A DNA stretch of 64,000 nt from Colletes latitarsis (lineage: Eukaryota > Arthropoda > Insecta > Hymenoptera > Colletidae), in the NCBI RefSeq assembly GCF_051014445.1, contig NC_135136.1, positions 10,744,001 to 10,808,000 on the forward strand, given 5' to 3'. The number at the start of each line of letters is the position of its first letter. The first letter of the stretch is position 1. Below the pieces are notes generated by a model. That model saw only the letters and a program-made list of their open reading frames with translations, was not told the origin of the DNA and did not search any database. Positions 12,472 through 22,969 of this stretch are shown one piece after another. A program made the translations under genes and the position numbers.

Positions 12472-14765
12472 GTCTCGGTTAGGACTGGGATTTCCCCTCA
12501 TTTGGCTCGCACTTTCGCACTTTTCGCATACTTGTTGGCCAGATCCTGGCCTTTTTGCGGCTTGGACCACGTAGTAATGTGGTACCACACCGAAACAGTC
12601 AATTAACCCTGGTTGCGAATAATATTTTAGAGGATAACGCTGGTTATGTCTGGGTTAGTTCCGGTATTTGCAATCTTCTGGCTCATACTTTCGCGTTTCG
12701 CATACTTGTTGGCCAGATCCTGGGCTTTTTCTGGTTTGGATCACGTAGTAATGTGGTACCACACTGAAACAGTCAATTAAACCTGGTTGCGATTAATATT
12801 TTAGAGGATAACGCCGGTTATGTCTCGGGTAGTTCTTGGATTTGTCCACATCTGGCTCGTACTTTCGCATTTTTCGCATTCTTGTTGGCCGGATCCTGGC
12901 TTTTATCTGGTTTGGACCACGTAGTAATGTGATACCACACCGAAACAGTCAATTAATCCTAGTTGCGATTAATATTTTAGAGGATAACGAAGGTTATGTC
13001 TCGGTTAGGTCTGGGATTTGCCCTCATCTGGCTCGTACATACGCATTTTTCGCGTACTTGTTGGCCAGATACTGGCCTTTTTCTGGCTTGGACCACGTAG
13101 TAATGTGGTACCACACTGAAACAGTCAATTAAACCTGGTTCCGATTAATATTTTAGAGGATAACGCCGGTTATGTCTGGGTTATGTGTGGTATTTGCCCT
13201 CATAAGGCTCACACTTTCGCATTTTTCGCTTACTTGTTGGCCAGATCCTGGCCTTTTTCTGGTTTGGATCACGTAGTAATGCGGTACCACACCGAAACAG
13301 TCAATTAAACCTGGTTCCGATTAATATTTTAGAGGATAACGCTGGTTATGTCTGGGTTAGTTCTGGTATTTGCAATCATCCGGCTCATACTTTCTCAATT
13401 TTCGTGTACTTGTTGGCCAGATCTCGGGTGTTTTGTGGCTTGGATCCCGTCGTAATGTGGTTCCACAACGAAACAGTCAATTAAACCAGGTTGCGATTAA
13501 TATTTTGGAGGATAGCGCTGGTTATGTTTGGGTTAGTTCTGGTATTTGCAATCATCAGGCACATACTTTCGCATTTTTCGCATACTTGTTGGCCTGATCC
13601 TGGGATATTTCTGGTTTGCATCACGCAGTAATGCGGTACCACACCGATACAGTCAAACAAAACTTGGTTGCGATTAATATTTTAGTGGATAACGCCGGTT
13701 ATGTCTCGCTTAGGTCTGGTATTTACAATCATCTGGCTCATACTTTCGCGTTTTTCGCATACTTGTTGGCCAGATCCTGGGTTTCTTCAGGTATGGATCC
13801 CGTAGTAATGTGGTTCCACACCGAAACGGTCAATTAAACCTGGTTGCGATTAATATTTTGAAGGATAACGCTGGTAATGCTTGGGTTAGTTCCGGTATTT
13901 GCAATCGCCAGGCACATACTTTCGCATTTTTCGCAGACTTGTTGGCCAGATCCTGGGATATTTCTGGTTTGGATCACGTAGTAATGCGGTACAACACCGA
14001 AACAGTCAACTAAACCTTTTTGCGATTAATATTTTGGAGGATAACGCTGGTTATGTCTGGGTTACTTCTGGTATTTGCAATCATCTGGCTCATTCTTTCT
14101 CGTTTTTCGCATACTTGTTGGGCAGATCCTGGGGTTTTTCTGGTTTGGATCACGTAGTAATGTGGTTCCACACCGAAACAGACAATTAAACCTGGTTGCG
14201 ATTAATATTTTGGAGGATAACGCTGGTTATGCTTGGGTTAGTTCTGGTATTTGCAATCGCCAGGCACATACTTTCGCATTTTTCGCATACTTGTTGGCCA
14301 GATCCTGGGATATTTCTGGTTTGGATCACGTAGTAATGCGGTACCACACCGAAACAGTCAACTAAACCTTTTTGCGATTAATATTTTAGAGGATAACGCC
14401 GGTTACGTCTTGGTTAGGTCTGGTATTTACCCTCATCCGGCTCGAACTTTCGCATTTTTCGCATACTTGTTGGCCAGATCCTGGCCTTTTTCTGGTTTGG
14501 ATCACGTAGTAGTGCGGTACCACATCGAAACAGTCAATTAAAGCCGGTTGCGATTAATATTTTAGAGGATAACGCCGGTTATGTCTCGGTTAGGACTGGG
14601 ATTTCCCCTCATCTGGCTCGCACTTTCGCACTTTTCGCATACTTGTTGGCCAGATCCTGGCCTTTTTCCGGCTTGGACCACGTAGTAATGTGGTACCACA
14701 CCGAAACAGTCAGTTAAACCTGGTTGCGATTAATATTTTAGAGGATATCGCCGGTTATGTCTAGG

Positions 14766-16438
14766 TTAGGTCTGGGAGTTGCCCTCATCTGGCTCGTACA
14801 TTCGCATTTTTCGCATACTTGTTGGCCAGATCCTGGCCTTTTTCTGGCTTGGACCACGTAGTAATGTGGTACCACACCGAAACAGTCAATTAAACCTGGT
14901 TCCGATTAATATTTTAGAGGATAACGCTGGTTCTGTCTGGGTTTGTTCTGGTATTTGCAATCATCCGGCTCATACTTTCGCAATTTTCGTGTACTTGTTG
15001 GCCAGATCTCGGGTGTTTTGTGGCTTGGATCCCGTCGTAATGTGGTTCCACATCGAAACAGTCAATTAAACCTGGTTGCGATTAACATTTTGGAGGATAG
15101 CGCTGGTTATGTTTGGGTTAGTTCTGGTATTTGCAATCATCAGGCACATACTTTCGCATTTTTCGCATACTTGTTGGCCAGATCCTGGGATATTTCTGGT
15201 TTGGATCACGTAGTAATGCGGTACCACACCGAAACAGTCAGTTAAACCTGGTTGCGAATAATATTTTAGAGGATATCGCCGGTTATGTCTAGGTTAGGTC
15301 TGGTATTTGCAATCAACTGGCTTATACTTTCGCGTTTTTCGCATACTTGTTGGCCAGATCCTGGGCTTTTTCTGGCTTTGACATGGCAGTAATGTGGTAC
15401 CACACCGAAACAGTCAGTTAAACCTGGTTGCGATTAATATTTAGGAGGATAACGCTGGTTATGTCTGGGTTAGTTCTGGTATTTGCTATCATCTGGCACA
15501 TACCTTCGCGTTTTTCGCATACTTGTTGGCCAGATCCTGGCCTTTTTCTGGCTTGGACCACGTAGTAATGTGGTACCACACCGAAACAGTCAATTAAACC
15601 TGGTTCCGATTAATATTATTAGAGGATAACGCTGGTTATGTCTGGGTTAGTTCTGGTATTTGCAATCATCCGGCTCATACTTTCGCAATTTTCGTGTACT
15701 TGTTGGCCAGATCTCGGGTGTTTTGTGGCTTGGATCCCGTCGTAATGTGGTTCCACATCGAAACAGTCAATTAAACCTGGTTGCGATTAATATTTTGGAG
15801 GATAGCGCTGGTTATGTTTGGGTTAGTTCTGGTATTTGCAATCATCAGGCACATACTTTCGCATTTATCGCATTCTTGTTGGCCGGATCCTGGCTTTTAT
15901 CTGGTTTGGACCACGTAGTAATGTGATACCACACCAAAACAGTCAATTAATCCTAGTTGCGATTAATATTTTAGAGGATAACGAAGGTTATGTCTCGGTT
16001 AGGTCTGGGAGTTGCCCTCATCTGGCTCGTACATTCGCATTTTTCGCATACTTGTTGGCCAGATCCTGGCCTTTTTCTGGCTTGGACCACGTAGTAATGT
16101 GGTACCACACCGAAACAGTCAATTAAACCTGGTTCCGATTAATATTTTAGAGGATAACGCTGGTTATGTCTGGGTTAGTTCTGGTATTTGCAATCATCCG
16201 GCTCATGCTTTCGCAATTTTCGTGTACTTGTTGGCCAGATCTCGGGTGTTTTGTGGCTTGGATCCCGTCGTAATGTGGTTCCACATCGAAACAGTCAATT
16301 AAACCTGGTTGCGATTAATATTTTGGAGGATAGCGCTGGTTATGTTTGGGTTAGTTCTGGTATTTGCAATCATCAGGCACATACTTTCGCATTTTTCGCA
16401 TACTTGTTGGCCAGATCCTGGGATATTTCTGGTTTGGA
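14766..16438 (+). repeat. 7-monomer duplication (offset 1,233 bp)
   Basis: The block at about 14,766-15,205 recurs at about 15,999-16,438. It carries GGGAGTTGCCCTCATC, CTTTCGCAATTTTCGTGTAC, CAGATCTCGGGTGTTTTGTG and GATAGCGCTGG in order. The offset is 7 x 176 plus 1; the extra base is in the junction TATTATTAGAG near 15,617. The AATTTTCGTGTAC monomer is one of the most distinctive variants and also marks later HOR copies. Confidence 0.78.
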
Positions 16439-16560
16439 TCAGGTAGTAATGCGGTACCACACCGAAACAGTCAACTAAACCTTTCTGCGATTAATATTTT
16501 AGAGGATAACGCCGGTTACGTCTTGGTTAGGTCTGGTATTTGCCCTCATCTGGCTCGAAC

Positions 16561-16577
16561 TTTCGCATTTTTCGCAT
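16561..16577 (+). repeat. Internal direct repeat TTTCGCAT x2
   Basis: TTTCGCAT occurs twice with starts 9 bp apart at monomer positions 58-65 and 67-74. The second copy is more strongly conserved; the first often reads TTTCGCGT, another CpG/CpA alternation. This is the only clear short direct repeat I see inside the monomer and may be a remnant of a shorter ancestral unit or a protein-binding pair. Confidence 0.65.
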
Positions 16578-16584
16578 ACTTGTT

Positions 16585-16599
16585 GGCCAGATCCTGGCC
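16585..16599. other. Short hairpin-forming inverted repeat
   Basis: GGCCAG and CTGGCC are separated by ATC at monomer positions 82-96, giving a 6-bp stem with a 3-base loop. Monomers reading CTGGGC or CTGGGA in the right arm have a broken stem, and both states are common. The stem is therefore a property of a subset of monomers rather than a uniformly maintained structure. A role in transcript structure or replication pausing would be speculation. Confidence 0.7.
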
Positions 16600-16625
16600 T
16601 TTTTCTGGTTTGGATCACGTAGTAA

Positions 16626-16637
16626 TGTGGTACCACA
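16626..16637. other. 12-bp palindrome with KpnI core in each monomer
   Basis: TGTGGTACCACA is a perfect palindrome at monomer positions 123-134, centred on GGTACC. It is intact in many monomers throughout the window. The commonest departures are TGCGGTACCACA, which leaves only the six-base core palindromic, and TGTGGTTCCACA, which destroys the KpnI core. A symmetric site could bind a dimeric protein or form a small cruciform, but nothing in the sequence shows a bound factor. It also means a KpnI digest would give a ladder with 176-bp steps. Confidence 0.8.
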
Positions 16638-18615
16638 CTGAAACAGTCAATTAAACCTGGTCCCGATTAATATTTTATAGGATAACGCCGGTTATGTCTA
16701 GGTTAGGTCTGGTATTTGCCCTCATCTGGCTCGTACTTTCGCATTTTTCGCTTACTTGTTGGCCAAATCCTGGCCTTTTTCTGGTTTGGATCACGTAGTA
16801 ATGCGGTACCACACTGAAACAGTCAATTAATCCTGTTTGCGATTAATATTTTAGTGGATAACGAAGGTTATGTCATGGTTAGGTCTGGGATTTGCCCTCA
16901 TATGGCTCGTACTTTCGCATTTTTCGCTTACTTGTTGGCCAAATCCTGGCCTTTTTCTGGTTTGGATCACGTAGTAATGCGGTACCACACTGAAACAGTC
17001 AATTAAACCTGGTTCCGATTAATATTTTATAGGATAACGCCGGTTATGTCTAGGTTAGGTCTGGTATTTTCCCTCTGGCTCGTAGTTTCGCATTTTTCGC
17101 ATACTTGTTGGCCAGATCCTGGCCTTTTTCTGGTTTGGATCACGTAGTAATGTGGTACCACACTGAAACAGTCAATTAAACCTGGTTCCGATTAATATTT
17201 TAGAGGATAACGCCGGTTATGTCTGGGTTACGTCTGGTATTTGCCCTCATATGGCTCGTACTTTCGCATTTTTCGCTTACTTGTTGGCCAGATCCTGGCC
17301 TTTTTCTGGTTTGGATCACGTAGTAATGCGGTACCACACCGAAACAGTCAATTAAGCCTGGTTCCGATTAATATTTTAGAGGATAACGCTGGATATGTCT
17401 GAGTTAGTTCTGGTATTTGCAATCATCCGGCTCATACTTTCGCAATTTCCGTGTACTTGTTGGCCAGATCTCGGGTGTTTTGTGGCTTGGAACCCGTCGT
17501 AATGTGGTTCCGCATCGAAACAGTCAATTAAACCTGGTTGCGATTAATATTTTGGAGGATAACGCTGGTTATGTTTGGGTTGGTTCCGGTATATGCAATC
17601 ATCAGGCACATACTTTCGCATTTTTCGCATACTTGTTGGCCAGATCCTGGGATATTTCTGGTTTGCATCACGTAGTAATGCGGTACCACATCGAAACAGT
17701 CAAACAAAACCTGGTTGCGATTAATATTTTAGAGGATAACGCCGGTAATGTCTCGGTTAGGTCTGGTATTTGCAATCGCCAGGCACATACTTTCGCATTT
17801 TTCGCATACTTGTTGGCCAGATCCTGGGATATTACTCGTTTGGATCAGGTAGTAATGCGGTACCACACTGAAACAGTCAACTAAACCTTTTTGCGATTAA
17901 TATTTTGGAGGATAACGCTGGTTATGTCTGGGTTAGTTCTGGTATTTGCAATCATCTGGCTCATTCTTTCTCGTTTTTCGCATACTTGTTGGGCAGATCC
18001 TGGGTTTTTTCTGGTTTGGATCACGTAGTAATGTGGTTTCACACCGAAACAGACAATTAATCCTGGTTGCGATTAATATTTTGGAGGATAATGCTGGTTA
18101 TGCTTGGGCTAGTTCTGGTATTTGCAATCGCCAGGCACATACTTTCGCATTTTTCGCATTCTTGTTGGTCAGATCCTGGGATATTTCTGGTTTGGATCAC
18201 GTAGTAATGCGGTACCACACCGAAACAGTCCACTAAACCTTTTTGCGATTAATATTTTAGAGGATAACGCCGGTTACGTCTTGGTTAGGTCTGGTATTTG
18301 CCCTCATCTGGCTCGAACTTTCGCATTTTTCGCATACTTGTTGGCCAGATCCTGGCCTTTTTCTGGTTTGGACCACGTAGTAATGTGGTACCACACCGAA
18401 ACAGTCAATTAACCCTGGTTGCGAATAATATTTTAGAGGATAACGCTGGTTATGTCTGGGTTAGTTCCGGTATTTGCAATCTTCTGGCTCATACTTTCGC
18501 GTTTTTCGCATACTTGTTGGCCAGATACTGGCCTTTCTCTGGCTTTGACATGGCAGTAATGTGGTACCGCACTGAAACAGTCAATTACACCTGGTTCCGA
18601 TTATTATTTTAGAGG

Positions 18616-19555
18616 ATAACGCAGGTTATGTCTGGGTTAGGTCTGGTATTTGCCCTCATCTGGCTCGTACTTTCGCGTTTCTCGCATACTTGTTGTCCAG
18701 ATCCTGAGTTTTTTCTGGTTTGGATCCCGTACCACTGTGGTACCACACTGAAACAGTCAATCAAACCTGGTTGCGATTAATATTTTAGAGGTTAACGCCG
18801 GTTATGTCTCTGTTAGGTTTGGGATTTGCAATCATCTGGATCGTACTTTCGCATTTCTCGCATACTTTCTGGCCAGATCCTGGCTTTTTTCTGGCTTGGA
18901 CCACGCAGTATTGTGGTACCACACCGAAACGGTCAATTAAACCTGGTTGCGATTAATATTTTGGAGGATAACGCTGGTTATGCTTGGATTAGTTCTGGTA
19001 TTTGCAATCGCCAGGCACATACTTTCGCATTTTTCGCATACTTGTTGGCCAGATCCTGGGATATTTCTGGTTTGGATCACGTAGTAATGCGGTACCACAC
19101 CGAAACAGTCAACTAAACCTTTTTGCGATTAATATTTTAGAGGATAACGCCGGCTACGTCTTGGTTAGGTCTGGTATTTGCCCTCATCTGGCGCGAACTT
19201 TCGCATTTTTCGCATACTTGTTGGCCAGATCCTGGCCTTTTTCTGGTTTGGATCACTTAGTAATGTGGTACCACACTGAAACAGTCAATTAAACCTGGTT
19301 CCGATTAATATTTTATAGGATAACGCCGGTTATGTCTAGGTTAGGTCTGGTATTTGCCCTCATCTGGCTCGTACTTTCGCATTTTTCGCATACTTGTAGG
19401 CCAGATCCTGGCCTTTTTCTGGTTTGGATCACGTAGTAATGTGGTACAACACTGAAACAGTCAATTAAACCTGGTTGCGATTAATATTTTAGAGGATAAC
19501 GCCGGTTATGTCTCGGGTAGTTCTGGGATTTGTCCACATCTGGCTCGTAAATTCG
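18616..19555 (+). repeat. 5-monomer segment absent from HOR copy 2
   Basis: The offset between the HOR copies drops by exactly 880 bp (5 x 176) across this segment. At the corresponding point in copy 2, about 25,110-25,165 does not match either flank of copy 1. It matches the monomer at 18,257-18,312 and its copy at 24,753-24,808 (CGCCGGTTACGTCTTGG, GGCTCGAACTTTCGC). The breakpoint therefore carries a short patch from a nearby monomer. Confidence 0.65.
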
Positions 19556-20152
19556 CATTTTTCGCATTCTTGTTGGCCGGATCCTGGCTTTTTTCTGGTT
19601 TGGACCACGTAGTAATGTGATACTACACCGAAACAGTCAATTAAACCTGGTTCCTATTAATATTTTAGAGGATAACGCTGGTTATGTCTGGCTTAGATCT
19701 GGTATTTGCAATCATCCGGCTCATACTTTCGCAATTTTCGTGTACTTGTTGGCCAGATCTCGGGTGTTTTGTGGATTGGATCCCGTCGTAATGTGGTTCC
19801 ACATCGAAACAGTTAATTAAACCTGGTTGCGACTAATATTTTGGAGGATAACGCTGGTTATGTTTGGGTTACTTCCGGTATTTGCAATCATCCGGCTCAT
19901 ACTTACGCAATTTTCGCATTCTTGTTGGCCGGATCCTGGCTTTTTTCTGGTTTGGACCACGTAGCAATGTGATATCACACCGAAACAGTCAATTAATCCT
20001 GGTTGCGATTAATATTTTAGAGGATAACGAAGGTTATGTCTCGGTTAGGTCTGGGATTTGCCCTCATCTGGCTCGTACATTCGCATTTTTCGCATACTTG
20101 TTGGCCAGATCCTGGCCTTTTTCTGGCTTGGATCACGTAGTAATGTGGTACC

Positions 20153-20330
20153 ACACTGTCAATAAAAGCTGGTTCCGATTAGTATTTTAGAGGATATCGC
20201 TGGTTATGTCTGGGTTAGTTCTGGTATTTGCTATCATCTGGCACATACTTTCGCGTTTTTCGCATACTTGTTGGCCAGATCCTGGCCTTTTTCTGGATTG
20301 GATCACGTAGTAATGTGGTACCACACTGTC
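20153..20330 (+). repeat. Two successive 170-bp monomers
   Basis: Both ends of this interval read CACACTGTCAATAAAAGC where standard monomers read CACACTGAAACAGTCAAT, a loss of six bases. The two sites are 170 bp apart. The same pair occurs at 25,769 and 25,939 in HOR copy 2. The form is found sixteen times in the window, nearly always with the same flanking linker (AAAGCTGGTTCCGATTAGTA), so it is a heritable subfamily rather than repeated slippage. Confidence 0.85.
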
Positions 20331-22969
20331 AATAAAAGCTGGTTCCGATTAGTATTTTAGAGGATATCGCTGGTTATGTCTGGGTTAGTTCTGGTATTTG
20401 CTATCATCTGGCACATACTTTCGCGTTTTTCGCGTACTTGTTGGCCAGAGCCTGGGCTTTTTCTGGTGTGGATCACGTAGTAATGTGGTACCACACTGAA
20501 ACAGTCAGTAGAAGCTGGTTCCGATAAGTATTTTAGAGGATAACGCTGGTTATGTCTGGGTTAGTTCTGGTATTTGCCATCATCTGGCACATACCTTCAA
20601 GTTTTTCGCATACTTGTTGGCCTGGTCCTGGGCTTTTTCTGGTTTGGATCACGTAGTAATGTGGTACCACACGGAAACAGTCAATTAAACCTGGGTCCGA
20701 TTAATATTTTAGAGGATAACGCCGGTTATGTCCGGGTTAGGTCTGGTATTTGCCCTCATCTGGCTCGAACTTTCGCATTTTTCGCATACTTGTTGGCCAG
20801 ATCCTGGACTTTTTCTGGTTTGGACCACGTAGTAATGTGGTACCACACCGAAACAGTCAATTAACCCTGGTTGCGAATAATATTTTAGAGGATAACGCTG
20901 GTTATGTCGGGGTTAGTTCCGGTATTTGCAATCTTCTGGCTCATACTTTCGCGTTTTTCGCATACTTGTTGGCCAGATACTGGCCTTTTTCTGGCTTTGA
21001 CATGGCAGTAATGTGGTACCGCACTGAAACAGTCAATTAAACCTGGTTCCGATAATTATTTTAGAGGATAACGCAGGTTATGTCTGGGTTAGGTCTGGTA
21101 TTTGCCCTCATCTGGCTCGTACTTTCGCGTTTCTCGCATACTTGTTGTCCAGATCCTGAGTTTTTTCTGGTTTGGATCCCGTACCACTGTGGTGCCACAC
21201 TGAAACAGTCAATCAAACCTGGTTGCGATTAATATTTTAGAGGTTAACGCCGGTTATGTCTCGGTTAGGTTTGGGATTTGCAATCATCTGGATCGTACTT
21301 TCGCATTTCTCGCATACTTTCTGGCCAGATGCTGGCTTTTTTCTGGCTTGGACCACGCAGTATTGTGGTACCACACCGAAACGGTCAATTAAACCTGGTT
21401 GCGATTAATATTTTGGAGGATAACGCTGGTTATGCTTGGATTAGTTCTGGTATTTGCAATCGCCAGGCACATACTTTCGCATTTTTCACATACTTGTTGG
21501 CCAGATCCTGGGATATTTCTGGTTTGGATCACGTAGTAATGCGGTACCACACCGAAACAGTCAACTAAACCTTTTTGCGATTAATATTTTAGAGGATAAC
21601 GCCGGCTACGTCTTGGTTAGGTCTGGTATTTGCCCTCATCTGGCGCGAACTATCGCATTTTCCGCATACTTGTTGGCCAGATCCTGGCCTTTTTCTGGTT
21701 TGGATAACTTAGTAATGTGGTACCACACTGAAACAGTCAATTAAACCTGGTTCCGATTAATATTTTATAGGATAACGCCGGTTATGTCTAGGTTAGGTCT
21801 GGTATTTGCCCTCATCTGGCTCGTACTTTCGCATTTTTCGCATACTTGTAGGCCAGATCCTGGCCTTTTTCTGGTTTGGATCACGTAGTAATGTGGTACA
21901 ACACTGAAACAGTCAATTAAACCTGGTTGCGATTAATATTTTAGAGGATAACGCCGGTTATGTCTCGGGTAGTTCTGGGATTTGTCCACATCTGGCTCGT
22001 ACTTTCGCATTTTTCGCATTCTTGTTGGCCGGATCCTGGCTTTTTTCTGGTTTGGACCACGTAGTAATGTGATACCACACCGAAACAGTCAATTAAACCT
22101 GGTTCCTATTAATATTTTAGAGGATAACGCTGGTTATGTCTGGGTTAGATCTGGTATTTGCAATCATCCGGCTCATACTTACGCAATTTTCGCATTCTTG
22201 TTGGCCGGATCCTGGCTTTTTTCTGGTTTGGACCACGTAGCAATGTGATACCACACCGAAACAGTCAATTAATCCTGGTTGCGATTAATATTTTAGAGGA
22301 TAACGAAGGTTATGTCTCGGTTAGGTCTGGGATTTGCCCTCATCTGGCTCGTACATTCGCATTTTTCGCATACTTGTTGGCCAGATCCTGGCCTTTTTCT
22401 GGCTTGGATCACGTAGTAATGTGGTACCACACTGAAACAGTCAATTACACCTGGTTCCGATTAATATTTTAGAGGATCACGCCGGTTATGTCTGGGTTAC
22501 GTCTGGTATTTGCCCTCATATGGCTCGTACTTTCGCATTTTTCGCTTACTTGTTGGCCAGATCCTGGCCTTTTTCTGGTTTGGATCACGTAGTAATGCGG
22601 TACCACACCGAAACAGTCAATTAAACCTGGTTCCGATTAATATTTTAGAGGATAACGCTGGTTATGTTTGGGTTAGTTCTGGTATTTGCAATCATCCGGC
22701 TCATACTTACGCAATTTTCGTGTACTTGTTGGCCAGATCTCGGGTGTTTTGTGACTTGGATCCCGTCGTAATGTGGTTCCACATCGAAACAGTCAATTAA
22801 ACCTGGTTGCGATTAATATTTTGGAGGATAACGCTGGTTATGTTTGTGTTAGTTCTGGTATTTGCAATCATCAGGCACATACATTCGCATTTTTCGCATA
22901 CTTGTTGGCCAGATCCTGGGATATTTCTGGTTTGCATCACGTAGTAATGCGGTACCACACCGAAACAGT

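Larger units (their letters stand above)
11217..12591 (+). repeat. 5-monomer offset duplication (880 bp)
   Basis: The segments 11,217-11,711 and 12,097-12,591 look identical over about 495 bp, including the rare forms GATAACGTTGGTTATGC, GCAACCGCCAGGCAC, GATCAGGTTGTAATGCGG and TTTTTGCGGCTTGG. The offset is exactly 5 x 176. The intervening 385 bp belong to a different set of monomers. This is among the youngest exchanges in the left half. Confidence 0.85.
16504..16679 (+). repeat. Representative near-consensus monomer (176 bp)
   Basis: This copy is used as a coordinate reference, with position 1 at the first G of GGATAACG. Landmarks in monomer coordinates are a T/G-rich half at about 13-110, the TTTCGCAT pair at 58-74, an inverted repeat at 82-96, the KpnI-centred palindrome at 123-134, the linker CAGTCAATTAAACC at 141-154, and an A/T-rich junction ATTAATATTTTA at 163-174. 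Counting a hand-made consensus gives 41 G, 37 C, 36 A and 62 T. Positions with two common states are 10, 16, 21, 54, 64, 125, 136 and 160. This copy has C at position 16 (TTACGTCT) and a variant junction (TCCCGATTAATATTTTATAG). Confidence 0.93.
16327..17556 (+). repeat. 7-monomer segment absent from HOR copy 2
   Basis: Present in copy 1 only. It includes three closely related monomers with CATTTTTCGCTTACTTG (near 16,740, 16,918 and 17,270) and the 3-bp-deleted monomer near 17,073. Removing it joins two monomers that share AATTTTCGTGTAC-type sequence, giving an in-register junction near 24,055. It could be a deletion in copy 2 or an insertion in copy 1; deletion is simpler because the ends fall in homologous monomers. 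Confidence 0.7.
15240..22969 (+). repeat. 44-mer higher-order repeat, copy 1 (7,730 bp)
   Basis: This unit and the one starting at 22,970 are direct neighbours. Both begin with AGTTAAACCTGGTTGCGAATAA, followed by a monomer with GAGGATATCGCC, ATCAACTGGCTTATAC and GGCTTTGACATGGCAG. The length 7,730 is 44 x 176 minus 14. I can assign all 14: two 170-bp monomers (near 20,153 and 20,323; -12), a 3-bp loss near 17,073 (CCCTCTGGCTCG) and one 177-bp monomer near 17,700 (+1). Confidence 0.82.

Noticed and set aside
16504..16679. CENP-B box
   Set aside because: I compared the TTCG-containing sites on both strands with the pattern NTTCGNNNNANNCGGGN. The TTTCGCAT region and the reverse strand of GGTACCACACCGAAAC both lack the central A and CGGG.
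16504..16679. Known centromere satellites (human alpha, Arabidopsis 178-bp, Brassica 176-bp)
   Set aside because: The length is similar, but from memory none shares the landmarks of this monomer. A database search was not possible.
17417..17884. 155-codon frame, the longest type, repeated at 23,913, 30,767, 44,655, 49,223 and 52,210
   Set aside because: It arises only because a 177-bp monomer keeps phase and loses the stop. Its copies follow the HOR duplications and show no sign of coding constraint.
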